The position numbers and the translations under genes were made by a program. From assembly GCF_004323735.1 (NCBI RefSeq), contig NZ_CP036455.1, forward strand, positions 2,227,101 to 2,291,100: 64,000 nt of DNA, written 5' to 3'. The notes below the pieces were generated by a model. It was not told where the DNA came from and made no database searches. It worked only from the letters and a program-made list of their open reading frames with translations. This document shows positions 44,682-52,344 of this stretch, in pieces (the first letter of the stretch is position 1; every line of letters starts with the position of its first letter). Origin of the DNA: Streptomonospora litoralis (GTDB taxonomy: Bacteria > Actinomycetota > Actinomycetes > Streptosporangiales > Streptosporangiaceae).

Positions 44682-45974
44682 ATGATCTCCGAAGCCCCCG
44701 ACGCGACCGGCGCCGCCCCAGCCCCCGCCGAGCGTCCCGCCCCCTCCGGAGCGGCAGCCGACACCGCGGACGACGCCCGAATGGGCTTCTCCGCGCCGCT
44801 GTGGCGCGCCATCGCCGTCTTCCGCGCCGCGTCGGTGGGCTACGCCGTCTTCCTGATGGCCCAGCACCTCGACCTGCTGGCGCGGCCGTGGGCGGCCTGG
44901 TCGGTCCTGGCCGCCATGGCCGCCTGGACCGCCGCCTCGACCGCGCTCTACGCCCGGCCGCACCGCCGCACCCGGGCCCTGCTCGCGGCCGATCTGGCCG
45001 TGGCCTTCGGCTGCCTGGCCGCCACCGTGCTGGTGGTCGAGCCGGGATACCTGCGCATGGCGCCGCCGCTGACCACCACCTGGTTCGGCGGCGCCGTTCT
45101 GGCGGCCGCCGTGGTTGCCGGGCGGCGCCTGGCGCTGGGTGCGGCGCTGGCCCACGGAGTCGTCGACATCGCGGTGCGGACCGCGCTGGGGCTGACGATC
45201 TCCGCCGCCGTGCCGCGGGGCGTGGTCCTGCTGCTGCTGGCCGGCTACTGCGTGGGCTACCTGGCCAACTACGCCGCGGCGGCCGAGCGGCGCTTCGCCG
45301 AGGCCGTCGAACTGGAGGCGCGCACCCGCGAGCGCGAGCGGCTGGGCCGCTCCATCCACGACTCCGTGCTGCAGGTCCTGGCGATGGTGCAGCGGCGCGG
45401 CGCCGAGGCGGGCGGTGAGGCGGCCGAACTCGGGCGGCTGGCCGGCGAGCAGGAGGTGAAGCTGCGGGCGCTGATCGGCGTCCGCCACGGGGCGGGCGCC
45501 GCCCCGGCGGCAGCACCCGCGGCGGCGCCCGGACCCACCGGTGCCCGCGGCCGGGCGGCCGAGTCCACCGCATGGGAGGCCGCCTCGCTCACCGCCGATC
45601 TGACGGACCTGCTCGAAAGGCACTCCGGCGCGCGGGTGACCGTCTCCGCCCCGGCGACCGCGGTCGCACTGGCCCCGCACGCCGCCCACGAGATCGACGC
45701 CGCGGTGCGCGAGGCGCTGGGCAACGTCGAGCGGCACTGCCCGCCGCAGACGGGTGCCTGGCTGCTGGTCGAGGACGAGGGCGAGCGTGTAACGGTGACG
45801 GTGCGCGACGACGGTCCCGGAATCGCGCCCCGGCGCCTGGACGAGGCCGCCGCCGAAGGACGGATGGGCGTGGCCCAGTCGATCCGCGGCCGCATCGCCG
45901 ACCTCGGCGGCACCGTCGAGATCACCACGGCGGGTGGCCAGGGCACCGAGATCGAGATGCGCGTGCCCAGGTAG
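44682..45974 (+). CDS. MacS-type sensor histidine kinase
   Basis: A 430-aa two-component kinase of the HisKA_3/NarX-like group. An N-terminal membrane module of about five helices (residues 40-205, resembling DUF5931 of MacS family sensors) precedes the dimerisation box with the phospho-His in RERLGRSIHDSVLQVLAMVQ and the HATPase domain with IDAAVREALGNVERHC (N box), VRDDGPGI (G1) and GRMGVAQSIRGRI (G2). The ATG at 44682 has a weak ribosome site. Its natural NarL-type partner is not adjacent. The nearest candidate is at 55279-55998, separated by a repeat/IS block and five other genes. Confidence 0.9.
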   Translation: MISEAPDATGAAPAPAERPAPSGAAADTADDARMGFSAPLWRAIAVFRAASVGYAVFLMAQHLDLLARPWAAWSVLAAMAAWTAASTALYARPHRRTRALLAADLAVAFGCLAATVLVVEPGYLRMAPPLTTTWFGGAVLAAAVVAGRRLALGAALAHGVVDIAVRTALGLTISAAVPRGVVLLLLAGYCVGYLANYAAAAERRFAEAVELEARTRERERLGRSIHDSVLQVLAMVQRRGAEAGGEAAELGRLAGEQEVKLRALIGVRHGAGAAPAAAPAAAPGPTGARGRAAESTAWEAASLTADLTDLLERHSGARVTVSAPATAVALAPHAAHEIDAAVREALGNVERHCPPQTGAWLLVEDEGERVTVTVRDDGPGIAPRRLDEAAAEGRMGVAQSIRGRIADLGGTVEITTAGGQGTEIEMRVPR

Positions 45975-46504
45975 CGGCGCTTCACGAGCCCGCCCGGCTC
46001 GGCGGCGGCCGCGGGGGAGAGCCCGGTCTGCTGGGCGGCCTTGATGGTCTGCCGGGTGACGGGTGGACTTGACTGAAAAGCGGCGGCGAGGGCGGCGCGG
46101 GGCTGGGCCCGCGGTTGCCGGGTCGGGTGCTCGCAGGTGGCGGTGGCCAGCGGGGGCGGCGACGACGCCGGCGGTTCCGGGCCTGGGGTGGTCGGGCGGT
46201 GGTCACCGCCCCGGGCCGCGGGTGGTCGAGACCCGGGGGGCGCCGCCGCCCGATTGTCGGCGAGGGCCCGACGCGGCGGTCGACGGCGGTCATGCAGCCG
46301 GGTCGGAGTCACGAGATCCACGTAAGTGCGGTGGCATGGGCCTCGGTGTCGCCCCGAGGTGCCGTCCTCGCACCTTAATTTCGCGATGCGAAAAAGCGCG
46401 GGGTGTTTTGTCCGTCAATGCCTGAGTTCCCGGTGGGCCCGCACTCGCGCTGCGGCGGCGGTGGCCCACGAAGCGCGCCGAATGGCGCGAAAACAGCCCC
46501 GGAG

Positions 46505-48067
46505 TCAACTTTTCGTGCGTCTCGTGGCTGCTGCGCCTGCCGAGGCCGCCCGCAAAACGGGCATAGACCCCCAAAAGCCCACCCCATCGGGGGGTGCGAC
46601 TCCCCGCGGCCGCGCCCGGGCGCAACGAGCGACGTGTCGTCGCCCCCGGCCCCCGATCCGGCGCACCCCCGAGCCGCGCGAGCACCCGCGACCGCGCCAC
46701 ACCGCGCGGCCGTCCAGCCTGCGCGGGCCCGGCCACAACACGGCGACACCACGTCGGCCAACCGGCGCCGGTATGTCCGGTATGCCGGTCCATCCGGCGA
46801 TGATCGTGAACTTATGGCCGCGGGATGTGCTTTCCTGCGACCATAAGTTCGCGATAGACGGGCCAAGCCGCGCCGACCGGCCTGCGGCGGCCGAACGCCG
46901 CCCCCGCCGCAACCGCCACCGGCGAGCACCCGAACCGACAACCACAGGCCCGGCCCCGCTGCCGCCGTCGATGCTCCTATTTGTCAAGCGGCTTGGGTAT
47001 AGGTGTCGGCGCTGGTGACCGGTTCGCGTGAGGGCTTTGTAGACCTGGCGGGCGACATAGCGCTTGAGGCAGCGGATGATGTCCTTCTTGGTCAGCCCCT
47101 GCTTCAGGCGCCGCTGGACATAGGCGCGGGTGTCGCCATCATGGCGCATCCGGGCGATGACGATCTGATGCAGCACCTTGTTCGCGGCCCGGTCGCCCCC
47201 GCGGTTGAGGCGGTGGCGGTCGCGCCGCCCGGAGGAGGCGGGCACCGGCGCGGTGCCGCACAGGTGGGCGAAGGCGGCCTCGCCGGTGATCCGGTCGGGG
47301 TTGTCGCCGGTGGTCAGCATCAGCTGCGCGGCGGACTGGGGGCCCACGCACACCAGGGCGCGCAGGCCGGGCGCGGCGGTGGCGGTGAGGTGGTCGATGT
47401 GGCGGGCGATTTCGGTGATGCGGCGGGTGAGGTCCTGGTAGTGGCGGGCCAGGGCGGCCAGGCTGTAGCGGGCGGCCGCATCCGGATCGGCCAACTCCGC
47501 CGGGTCGGCCGCGTGGGGCTCCAGGTCGGCGCAGGCTCGGATCAGCCGGGTGGTGCTCAGCCCGCGCAGCAAGGCGCGCAGGTCCTGGCCGGTGGTGGTG
47601 ATCAGCGCGTGGATCTGGTTGATGGTCTGGGTGCGCTGGCCGACCGGCATGGTGCGCAGGTGGTGCAGGGGGCGCAGGGCTCCGGCGGTGCCGGTGCGGT
47701 CCTTGGGTGCGGCCCGGGCGTGGTCGGCCAGGGCGGCGCGGGCGGCGGCGTAGGCGTCCAGGGGGTCGGATTTGCCGTGGCGGCGGCGGGCGGAGCGGTC
47801 GGGCCGGTTGACTTCGAGGGCGGTGTGGCCGGCGGCGGTGAGCCGGCGGGTGAGTTCGGCGCCGTAGGAGCCCGTGCCTTCCATGGCGACGGCGATGGGG
47901 TGGCCGTGGGTGGCGGTCCAGGCGGCGAGGTCGTCGTAGCCGGTGGCGGTGGTGGGGAATTCGCGGTCGGCCAGGGGGCGGCCGAGGTGGTCGATGATCG
48001 CGCAGTGGTGGGTGTCGGTGTGGGTGTCCACGCCGGCGATGACATCGCCGGGTCGGGGGTCCATCAT
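46505..48067 (-). CDS. IS110-family transposase, reading through into repeat DNA
   Basis: A DEDD-type transposase/recombinase. The RuvC-like domain starts DVIAGVDTHTDTHHCAIID (Asp14) with EGTGSYGAELTRRL and KSDPLDAYAAARAALADHAR. The Transposase_20 domain contains VGPQSAAQLMLTTGDNPDRI, HLCGTAPVPASSGRR with the nucleophilic Ser, and CLKRYVARQVYKAL. The IS-encoded part ends around residue 361 (LYPSRLTNR). No stop occurs at the IS end, so the frame continues for about 160 residues through the flanking repeat to 46505, an evident insertion artefact. The ATG at 48067 is the natural start. Confidence 0.88.
   Translation of the reverse strand: MMDPRPGDVIAGVDTHTDTHHCAIIDHLGRPLADREFPTTATGYDDLAAWTATHGHPIAVAMEGTGSYGAELTRRLTAAGHTALEVNRPDRSARRRHGKSDPLDAYAAARAALADHARAAPKDRTGTAGALRPLHHLRTMPVGQRTQTINQIHALITTTGQDLRALLRGLSTTRLIRACADLEPHAADPAELADPDAAARYSLAALARHYQDLTRRITEIARHIDHLTATAAPGLRALVCVGPQSAAQLMLTTGDNPDRITGEAAFAHLCGTAPVPASSGRRDRHRLNRGGDRAANKVLHQIVIARMRHDGDTRAYVQRRLKQGLTKKDIIRCLKRYVARQVYKALTRTGHQRRHLYPSRLTNRSIDGGSGAGPVVVGSGARRWRLRRGRRSAAAGRSARLGPSIANLWSQESTSRGHKFTIIAGWTGIPDIPAPVGRRGVAVLWPGPRRLDGRAVWRGRGCSRGSGVRRIGGRGRRHVARCARARPRGVAPPDGVGFWGSMPVLRAASAGAAATRRTKS
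46803..46855. repeat. Conserved inverted repeat ATCGTGAACTTATGG in copy 2
   Basis: Arms at 46803-46817 and 46841-46855 with one mismatch (CCATAAGTTCGCGAT) and the same 23-base spacer as in copy 1, showing that the structure is maintained. Confidence 0.75.
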
Positions 48068-48240
48068 GGGGGTGGCCTTTCCCGTGTGGTGCGGAGAGGG
48101 GCGATGCGGGCCGGGCAGGTCCTGGACAGGACAGTGATGGGCAAGCGTGCGCTTGCAGGCTCCTATGAGGTCACAGGTTCCTGTCCGGCTCGTTGGTCTC
48201 TGGGGCGCAGCGACAGATCGACGGAAGGACACGGGCTTGT
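46970..48240 (-). mobile_element. IS110-family insertion sequence
   Basis: The element encodes one DEDD/Ser transposase and inserts into the composite repeat. The left boundary is marked by the change from repeat sequence (GCTGCCGCCGTC) to GATGCTCCTATTTGTCAAG at about 46970. The octamer GCTCCTAT recurs at 48160-48167. Host repeat sequence resumes by 48240 at the latest, so the right end lies between 48160 and 48240. No terminal inverted repeats are obvious, as usual for this family. The non-coding stretch upstream of the transposase start (48068-48240) is where IS110-group elements encode their guide (bridge) RNA. Confidence 0.75.
48068..48240 (-). ncRNA. Candidate IS110 guide (bridge) RNA region
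   Basis: The non-coding end upstream of the transposase contains a perfect hairpin GCAAGCG-tg-CGCTTGC (48142-48157) and further short inverted segments (GTCCTGGACAGGAC at 48119-48132). In IS110-group elements such as IS621 this position encodes a structured RNA with target- and donor-recognition loops. Assignment here is by position and structure only; the loops cannot be defined by eye. Confidence 0.45.
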
Positions 48241-48315
48241 GGGCCCGGTCGGCCGCCGCTGGGGTCAGCTCCGTCCCAGAGACCACTCAATCAATCACTG
48301 CCGCCGCTTTTCCGT

Positions 48316-48564
48316 AAGACCACCCGCCGCCCGGCTGATCAGCAAGGCCGCACTGCAGACCCGAGCCGCCCCTCCGTCGCCCGCCGCTACCGGCGGGCAC
48401 CCGGCCCGATGACCGCGGGCCCGGCCGTCCGCCGCCCTCGCTGCGGCTTTTCAGTGAAGACCACCCGCCGCCCGGCTGATCAGCAAGGCCGCACTGCAGA
48501 CCCGAGCCGCCCCTCCGTCGCCCGCCGCTACCGGCGGGCACCCGGCCCGATGACCGCGGGCCCC
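48316..48564. repeat. Tandem duplication of the GC-rich module (141-bp period)
   Basis: 48316-48423 and 48457-48564 are identical over 108 bases, beginning AAGACCACCCGCCGCCCGGC, with a 33-base divergent segment between them. Perfect identity in otherwise degenerate repeats means the duplication is recent. Confidence 0.85.
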
Positions 48565-48713
48565 GGCCCGCCACCGTCCCCGATGCCCGCTGCTCCCCAT
48601 CCTTCAGCCCGCCGGCACGGGGCAAGGCCAGGGCAAGTCGGCGTAGCGGATCCGAGCCGCACGGCCCGGACGCCCATGGGAGCCGGACCGATCCAGCACT
48701 TCTTGAACACGGC

Positions 48714-49316
48714 TTAGGTCGGCGGCGGGCCGTCGCCCGGTTCCTCCTGGTAGGAGTAGCGCTGCTCCTTCCACGGGTCGGCGCGGTTGTGGTAGCCGCG
48801 CTCCTCCCAGAAGCCGCGGCGGTCCGCGGTGAGGTACTCCACCGCGCGCACCCACTTCACGCTCTTCCAGCCGTACAGGTGCGGCACCACCAGGCGCACC
48901 GGATGGCCGTACTCGGGGGCGAGGCGCTCACCGTCGCGGTGGGTGGCCAGCAGCACGTCCGGGGCCAGGAAGTCGTCCAGGCGCATGTTGGCGCTGTAGC
49001 CGTACTCCGCCCAGACCATGACGTGGGTGGCGCCCGGCGCGGGCGGCACCAGCTCCACCAGCGTCTCGGTGGAGACGCCGCTCCAGTGCACGCCGGGCAG
49101 CGTGAAACGTGTCACGCAGTGGAAGTCGGAGACGGAGTCGATGCGCGGGAGCGCGTCGAACTCGGGCCAGGTCCACCGGAACTCGCCCAGCGACTCGGTG
49201 AAGCCGTAGACCCGCAGATCCCATCTGTGCGCACGGAACCGCGGAACGGGGCCGTAGTGCAGGGCGGGCCGGTCGCGCGGCACGTGCTGTCCCGGCGGAA
49301 GCGGCTGATCCGACAA
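48714..49316 (-). CDS. Sulfite oxidase-like molybdopterin-binding protein (YedY/SuoX fold)
   Basis: A 200-aa oxidoreductase molybdopterin-binding domain protein. The moco-ligand Cys lies in SDFHCVTRF, followed by WSGVSTETLVELV, the APDVLLATHRDGE region and HPVRLVVPHLYGWKSVKWVRAVE, typical of cytoplasmic YedY/MsrP-like catalytic subunits. No Tat signal or haem domain is seen, so substrate and partner are unknown. TTG at 49316 is chosen because GGAGAGCGA directly precedes it. The last codons and the TAA stop lie in the terminal repeat of the composite element. Confidence 0.87.
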   Translation of the reverse strand: MSDQPLPPGQHVPRDRPALHYGPVPRFRAHRWDLRVYGFTESLGEFRWTWPEFDALPRIDSVSDFHCVTRFTLPGVHWSGVSTETLVELVPPAPGATHVMVWAEYGYSANMRLDDFLAPDVLLATHRDGERLAPEYGHPVRLVVPHLYGWKSVKWVRAVEYLTADRRGFWEERGYHNRADPWKEQRYSYQEEPGDGPPPT

Positions 49317-49414
49317 TCGCTCTCCTTCGTGCGCCTCACACCGACATCCTGCCAGTGACCCGCTGTCGGCACGCGCCGCGCCCCTCGCCCGTACGCCCGG
49401 CCCGGACGATGCGC

Positions 49415-49420
49415 TATAGT
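49415..49420 (+). promoter_or_regulatory. -10 element of the DAHP synthase leader transcript
   Basis: TATAGT ends seven bases before the leader-peptide ATG at 49428, so transcription should begin at or next to that ATG and the leader would be translated from a leaderless RNA. No convincing -35 is seen. Confidence 0.6.
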
Positions 49421-49427
49421 CGGTGCC

Positions 49428-49502
49428 ATGCAGCAGAGCTTTTGGCGCTTTTATGGCTACCGGCCCACGGCTAGGACGGTCGCCCGCCAAGCGCTGCGCT
49501 GA
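49428..49502 (+). CDS. Aromatic-codon leader peptide of DAHP synthase
   Basis: A 24-codon ORF MQQSFWRFYGYRPTARTVAR (then QALR) with Phe, Trp, Phe, Tyr and Tyr clustered within codons 5-11. These are the three end products of the pathway whose first enzyme is encoded downstream. It ends 16 bases before a strong intrinsic terminator (49518-49554). Ribosome stalling at scarce aromatic aminoacyl-tRNA would change downstream RNA folding and allow read-through into the DAHP synthase gene. The gene is too short for normal gene finders. Confidence 0.8.
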   Translation: MQQSFWRFYGYRPTARTVARQALR

Positions 49503-49517
49503 CACGGACGACTTGAG

Positions 49518-49554
49518 GAGCCCCGGGCCGGGAAAGGCCCGGGGCTCTTCTGCT
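49518..49554 (+). terminator. Attenuator terminator before DAHP synthase
   Basis: A perfect 12-bp stem GAGCCCCGGGCC / GGCCCGGGGCTC with loop GGGAAA, followed by TTCTGCT. It stands between the leader peptide and the structural gene, so termination here would silence the enzyme when aromatic amino acids are plentiful. Confidence 0.8.
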
Positions 49555-49656
49555 GCCCGGCCCGAACCGCCGCCCGGCTCCCCTCGGCCCGTCCGGCCGA
49601 CAACCTCCAGCCGAGTCCGCCGAACGGACCCGCGAACAGCCGAAGGGACAACGCAC

Positions 49657-50697
49657 ATGGTCATCGTCATGGGGCCGGGAGCCACCCGCGAACATATCGA
49701 CAACCTCGTCGACCTCGTCGCCGCAGCGGGGGGCGAGGCTTACGTGACCCGCGGTGTGAGCCGCACGATCATCGGTTTGGTCGGCGACGTGCGCCAGTTC
49801 GAGACCCTGGACCTGCGCGCGATGCCGGGCGTCAGCGACGTCCTGCGCATCAGCGTCCCCTACAAGCTCGTCAGCAGTGAGAACCAGCCCACCCGCTCCG
49901 AGGTCAGCGTCGCCGGCGTGCCGATCGGCGGCGACCACATGACCGTCGTCGCCGGGCCCTGCGCCGTCGAGACCCCCGAGCAGACGCTGGCCGCCGCGCA
50001 GATGGCCAAGGCGGCCGGGGCGGCGCTGCTGCGCGGCGGCGCCTACAAGCCGCGCACCTCCCCCTACGCCTTCCAGGGGCTCGGCGAGACCGGCCTGAAG
50101 ATCCTCTCCGACGTGCGCACCGAGACCGGCCTGCCGATCGTCACCGAGGTGGTCGACGCCGCCGACGTCGACCTGGTGGCCGGCTACGCCGACATGCTGC
50201 AGATCGGCACCCGCAACATGCAGAACTTCGCGCTGCTGCAGGCGGCGGGGGAGGCCGGGCGCCCGGTGCTGCTCAAGCGCGGCATGAACGCCACCATCGA
50301 GGAGTGGCTGATGGCCGCCGAGTACATCGCCCAGCGCGGCAACCTCGACATCGTGCTCTGCGAGCGCGGCATCCGCACCTTCGAGAAGGCCACCCGCAAC
50401 ACCCTGGACATCAGCGCCGTCCCGGTGGCCCAGAGCCTGTCGCACCTGCCGGTGATCGTCGACCCCTCGCACTCGGGCGGCAAGCGCGAGCTGGTGCTGC
50501 CGTTGTCGCGGGCGGCGATCGCGGCCGGGGCCGACGGCGTCATCGTCGATGTGCACCCCACCCCCGAGACCGCGCTGTGCGACGGCCCGCAGGCGCTGGT
50601 CGGCGGCGACATCGCCGAGCTGGCCCGCGTCGCCGAGACCCTGCCGCCGCTGCTGGGCCGCACCCTCACCGCCGCGCCGCAGCCGGCCGGGGTCTGA
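49657..50697 (+). CDS. aroF: 3-deoxy-7-phosphoheptulonate (DAHP) synthase, type I-beta
   Basis: A 346-aa enzyme condensing phosphoenolpyruvate and erythrose 4-phosphate, the first step of the shikimate pathway. Residues 1-68 form the ferredoxin-like regulatory domain of the Thermotoga-type enzyme (MVIVMGPGATREHIDNLVDLVAAAGGEA), followed by the barrel with VAGPCAVET, GGAYKPRTSPYAFQGLG, the GTRNMQNF and KRGMNATIEEW segments, CERGIRTFEKATRNTLD and DPSHSGGKREL. In the family the N-terminal domain mediates Tyr/Phe feedback inhibition. ATG at 49657 with GAAGGGA upstream. Together with the leader peptide it suggests both attenuation and allosteric control. Confidence 0.95.
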   Translation: MVIVMGPGATREHIDNLVDLVAAAGGEAYVTRGVSRTIIGLVGDVRQFETLDLRAMPGVSDVLRISVPYKLVSSENQPTRSEVSVAGVPIGGDHMTVVAGPCAVETPEQTLAAAQMAKAAGAALLRGGAYKPRTSPYAFQGLGETGLKILSDVRTETGLPIVTEVVDAADVDLVAGYADMLQIGTRNMQNFALLQAAGEAGRPVLLKRGMNATIEEWLMAAEYIAQRGNLDIVLCERGIRTFEKATRNTLDISAVPVAQSLSHLPVIVDPSHSGGKRELVLPLSRAAIAAGADGVIVDVHPTPETALCDGPQALVGGDIAELARVAETLPPLLGRTLTAAPQPAGV

Positions 50698-50752
50698 TCC
50701 GAGCAGGCGCCTCCACGCCACCGGATGTCCCGGGCCGCCGAGCGGGGCGGCG

Positions 50753-50798
50753 CCGTGCGAAGCCCGCCGCTGTTCGCTCGGCGGCGCGCTTCGCACGG
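50753..50798. terminator. Bidirectional terminator aroF/thiI
   Basis: Arms of 18 bases beginning CCGTGCGAAGC with one mismatch, around a 10-base loop, between the convergent DAHP synthase and thiI genes. Confidence 0.65.
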
Positions 50799-50872
50799 GG
50801 CTTCGAGCCGTGTCCCGTTGCCGCGACCCGGGGGCTCCTCGGTCCGGAGCGGGTGTTGCGGCCCGCGCCCGC

Positions 50873-52147
50873 TCAGACCTTCGCGGGAGCGGCGTCGCCC
50901 AGGAAGCTGGGCCGGTGCAGTTGCTTGGCGGTGAGCAGATGCTCGGCCAGCTCCTCGGCGTCGAGCCGCTTCTCGATCACCCGCAGGTCGGGGATCTGGG
51001 CGGCGGTCTCGACCTGGCGCGGCGTGAGCAGCGTGCAGCAGTCCTCGTCGGGCAGTTCGGAGATCGACAGCGTGCCGATCCGCCGCGCCTGGTCCATGAT
51101 CTCGCTCTTGTCCATGCCGATCAGCGGACGCAGGATCGGCGCGTCCACCGCGTCGTCCAGCGCGGTCAGATTGGTCATGGTCTGGCTGGAGACCTGGCCC
51201 AGCGCGTCGCCGGTGATCAGCGCCTCGGCGCCGAGGTCGTCGGCCAGCGCCTCGGCGGTCTTGAGCATCAGCCGGCGCTGGGCGATGATCTGCAGCCGCT
51301 CCGCCCCCGAGGTCTTCAGCTGCTGCTGCGCCTTGCCGAAGGGGACGACGAACAGCCGCGAGCCCACCTGGAACCGGTCGAGCTGGCGCACCAGGCTGTA
51401 GGCCTTGTAGATCGACTCCGGGCCGGTGAAGGGCATGCCGGAGAAGTGCAGGAAGTCGACCTTGAGGCCGCGGCGCATCATCCGGTGCGCGGCCACGGGG
51501 GAGTCGATGCCGCCCGACATCAGCACCAGCGCGCGCCCGCTCATGCCCACCGGCAGGCCGCCCGGGCCGGGGATGCCGTCGGTGAAGACGAACACCTCGT
51601 CCTTGTCGACCTCGATGGAGACCGTGTTCTGCGGGTGCTTGAGATCGACCGGCAGACTGTGCGCCTGTTGGACGGCGGAGCCCACGTGCCGGGCGATCTG
51701 CGAGGAGGTCAGCGGGAACCGCTTGTCGCGGCGGCGGGGCCGCACGGCGAAGGAGCCCGTGCGGTCGGCCAGCGCCTGCACGGCGACCGCGGTGACGGTG
51801 TCGACGTCCTTGGGCACGCGGCGCACCAGGTGCACCCACACCACGCCCATGACGTTCTTCATGCGCTCGGCGAGCTCGGCGACCTCGATGTCGGAGGCCT
51901 CGGGCATGCGCACGAAGACGACCCCCGAGCCGCGCCGGGACAGCTTGATCGGGCTCAGACCGCGCGCCGCCGCGCGGATGTTGTTGTGCAGGCGGCGCTC
52001 GAACAGGCTGCGGTTACTGCCCTTGAGCACGATCTCGCCGAGCTTCATCAGCACGCACAGCTCGTGGGGTCCGGACGCGGACCGCTCCTGGACGGCGGTC
52101 TCGACCTCGCGTCCCCCGACGGCCTCGGGTTCGGACATGACGGCCAT
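50873..52147 (-). CDS. thiI: tRNA 4-thiouridine synthase ThiI
   Basis: A 424-aa enzyme of tRNA U8 thiolation (and in some bacteria thiamine thiazole sulfur transfer). An N-terminal ferredoxin-like domain (HELCVLMKLGEIVLKGSNRSLFE), a THUMP domain (about 85-185) and a PP-loop ATPase domain with LVLMSGGIDSPVAAHRMMRRG are clear. A C-terminal rhodanese domain is absent, as in the short ThiI form; DEDCCTLLTP carries cysteines near the end of the catalytic domain. The ATG at 52147 has GGGAG nine bases upstream, so the 42-residue extension is rejected. The gene is not part of the thiOSG operon at 58-60 kb. Confidence 0.93.
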   Translation of the reverse strand: MAVMSEPEAVGGREVETAVQERSASGPHELCVLMKLGEIVLKGSNRSLFERRLHNNIRAAARGLSPIKLSRRGSGVVFVRMPEASDIEVAELAERMKNVMGVVWVHLVRRVPKDVDTVTAVAVQALADRTGSFAVRPRRRDKRFPLTSSQIARHVGSAVQQAHSLPVDLKHPQNTVSIEVDKDEVFVFTDGIPGPGGLPVGMSGRALVLMSGGIDSPVAAHRMMRRGLKVDFLHFSGMPFTGPESIYKAYSLVRQLDRFQVGSRLFVVPFGKAQQQLKTSGAERLQIIAQRRLMLKTAEALADDLGAEALITGDALGQVSSQTMTNLTALDDAVDAPILRPLIGMDKSEIMDQARRIGTLSISELPDEDCCTLLTPRQVETAAQIPDLRVIEKRLDAEELAEHLLTAKQLHRPSFLGDAAPAKV

Positions 52148-52196
52148 GGCGGCGGCTCCCTGAAGTCTTGCCGGTTGAAGGGGGAAGGAGAAGGGA

Positions 52197-52218
52197 GCGG
52201 GGCCGTGCGCGGCCCCGC
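52197..52218 (-). terminator. pfkA terminator
   Basis: An 8-bp stem GCGGGGCC / GGCCCCGC with a 6-base loop in the gap after pfkA. On the minus strand it is followed by the pyrimidine-rich CTCCCTTCTCCTTCCCCC. Confidence 0.6.
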
Positions 52219-52344
52219 ACCCTCCAGTATCGAACATCCCAACGACCGGTCGGGACGACCGCATTCCCGGCAAAGCCGCCGTCCGCGCCCCGGCCGCCGG
52301 GGCGCGACGGCGGAGCCGGATGTCCGGATCCGCCGCGGCGCGGA

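Larger units (their letters stand above)
45995..48716. repeat. Composite non-coding repeat element, copy 2 (split by IS110)
   Basis: Homologous to the element at 6932-8705 and in the same orientation. Forward module at about 46021-46160 (starting CCGGTCTGCTGGGCGG as in copy 1), core at 46200-46880 including the TTTTCGTGC...GCAAAACGGGCATA segment and the ATCGTGAACTTATGG palindrome, inverted modules from 46880 onwards, and a right end at 48675-48716 matching 8659-8700. It is interrupted near 46970 by an IS110-family element and carries a 141-bp-period duplication at 48316-48564. The right terminal sequence, read on the minus strand as TAAGCCGTGTTCAAGAAG, supplies the TAA stop of the sulfite-oxidase-like gene. 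No credible own gene. Confidence 0.75.
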
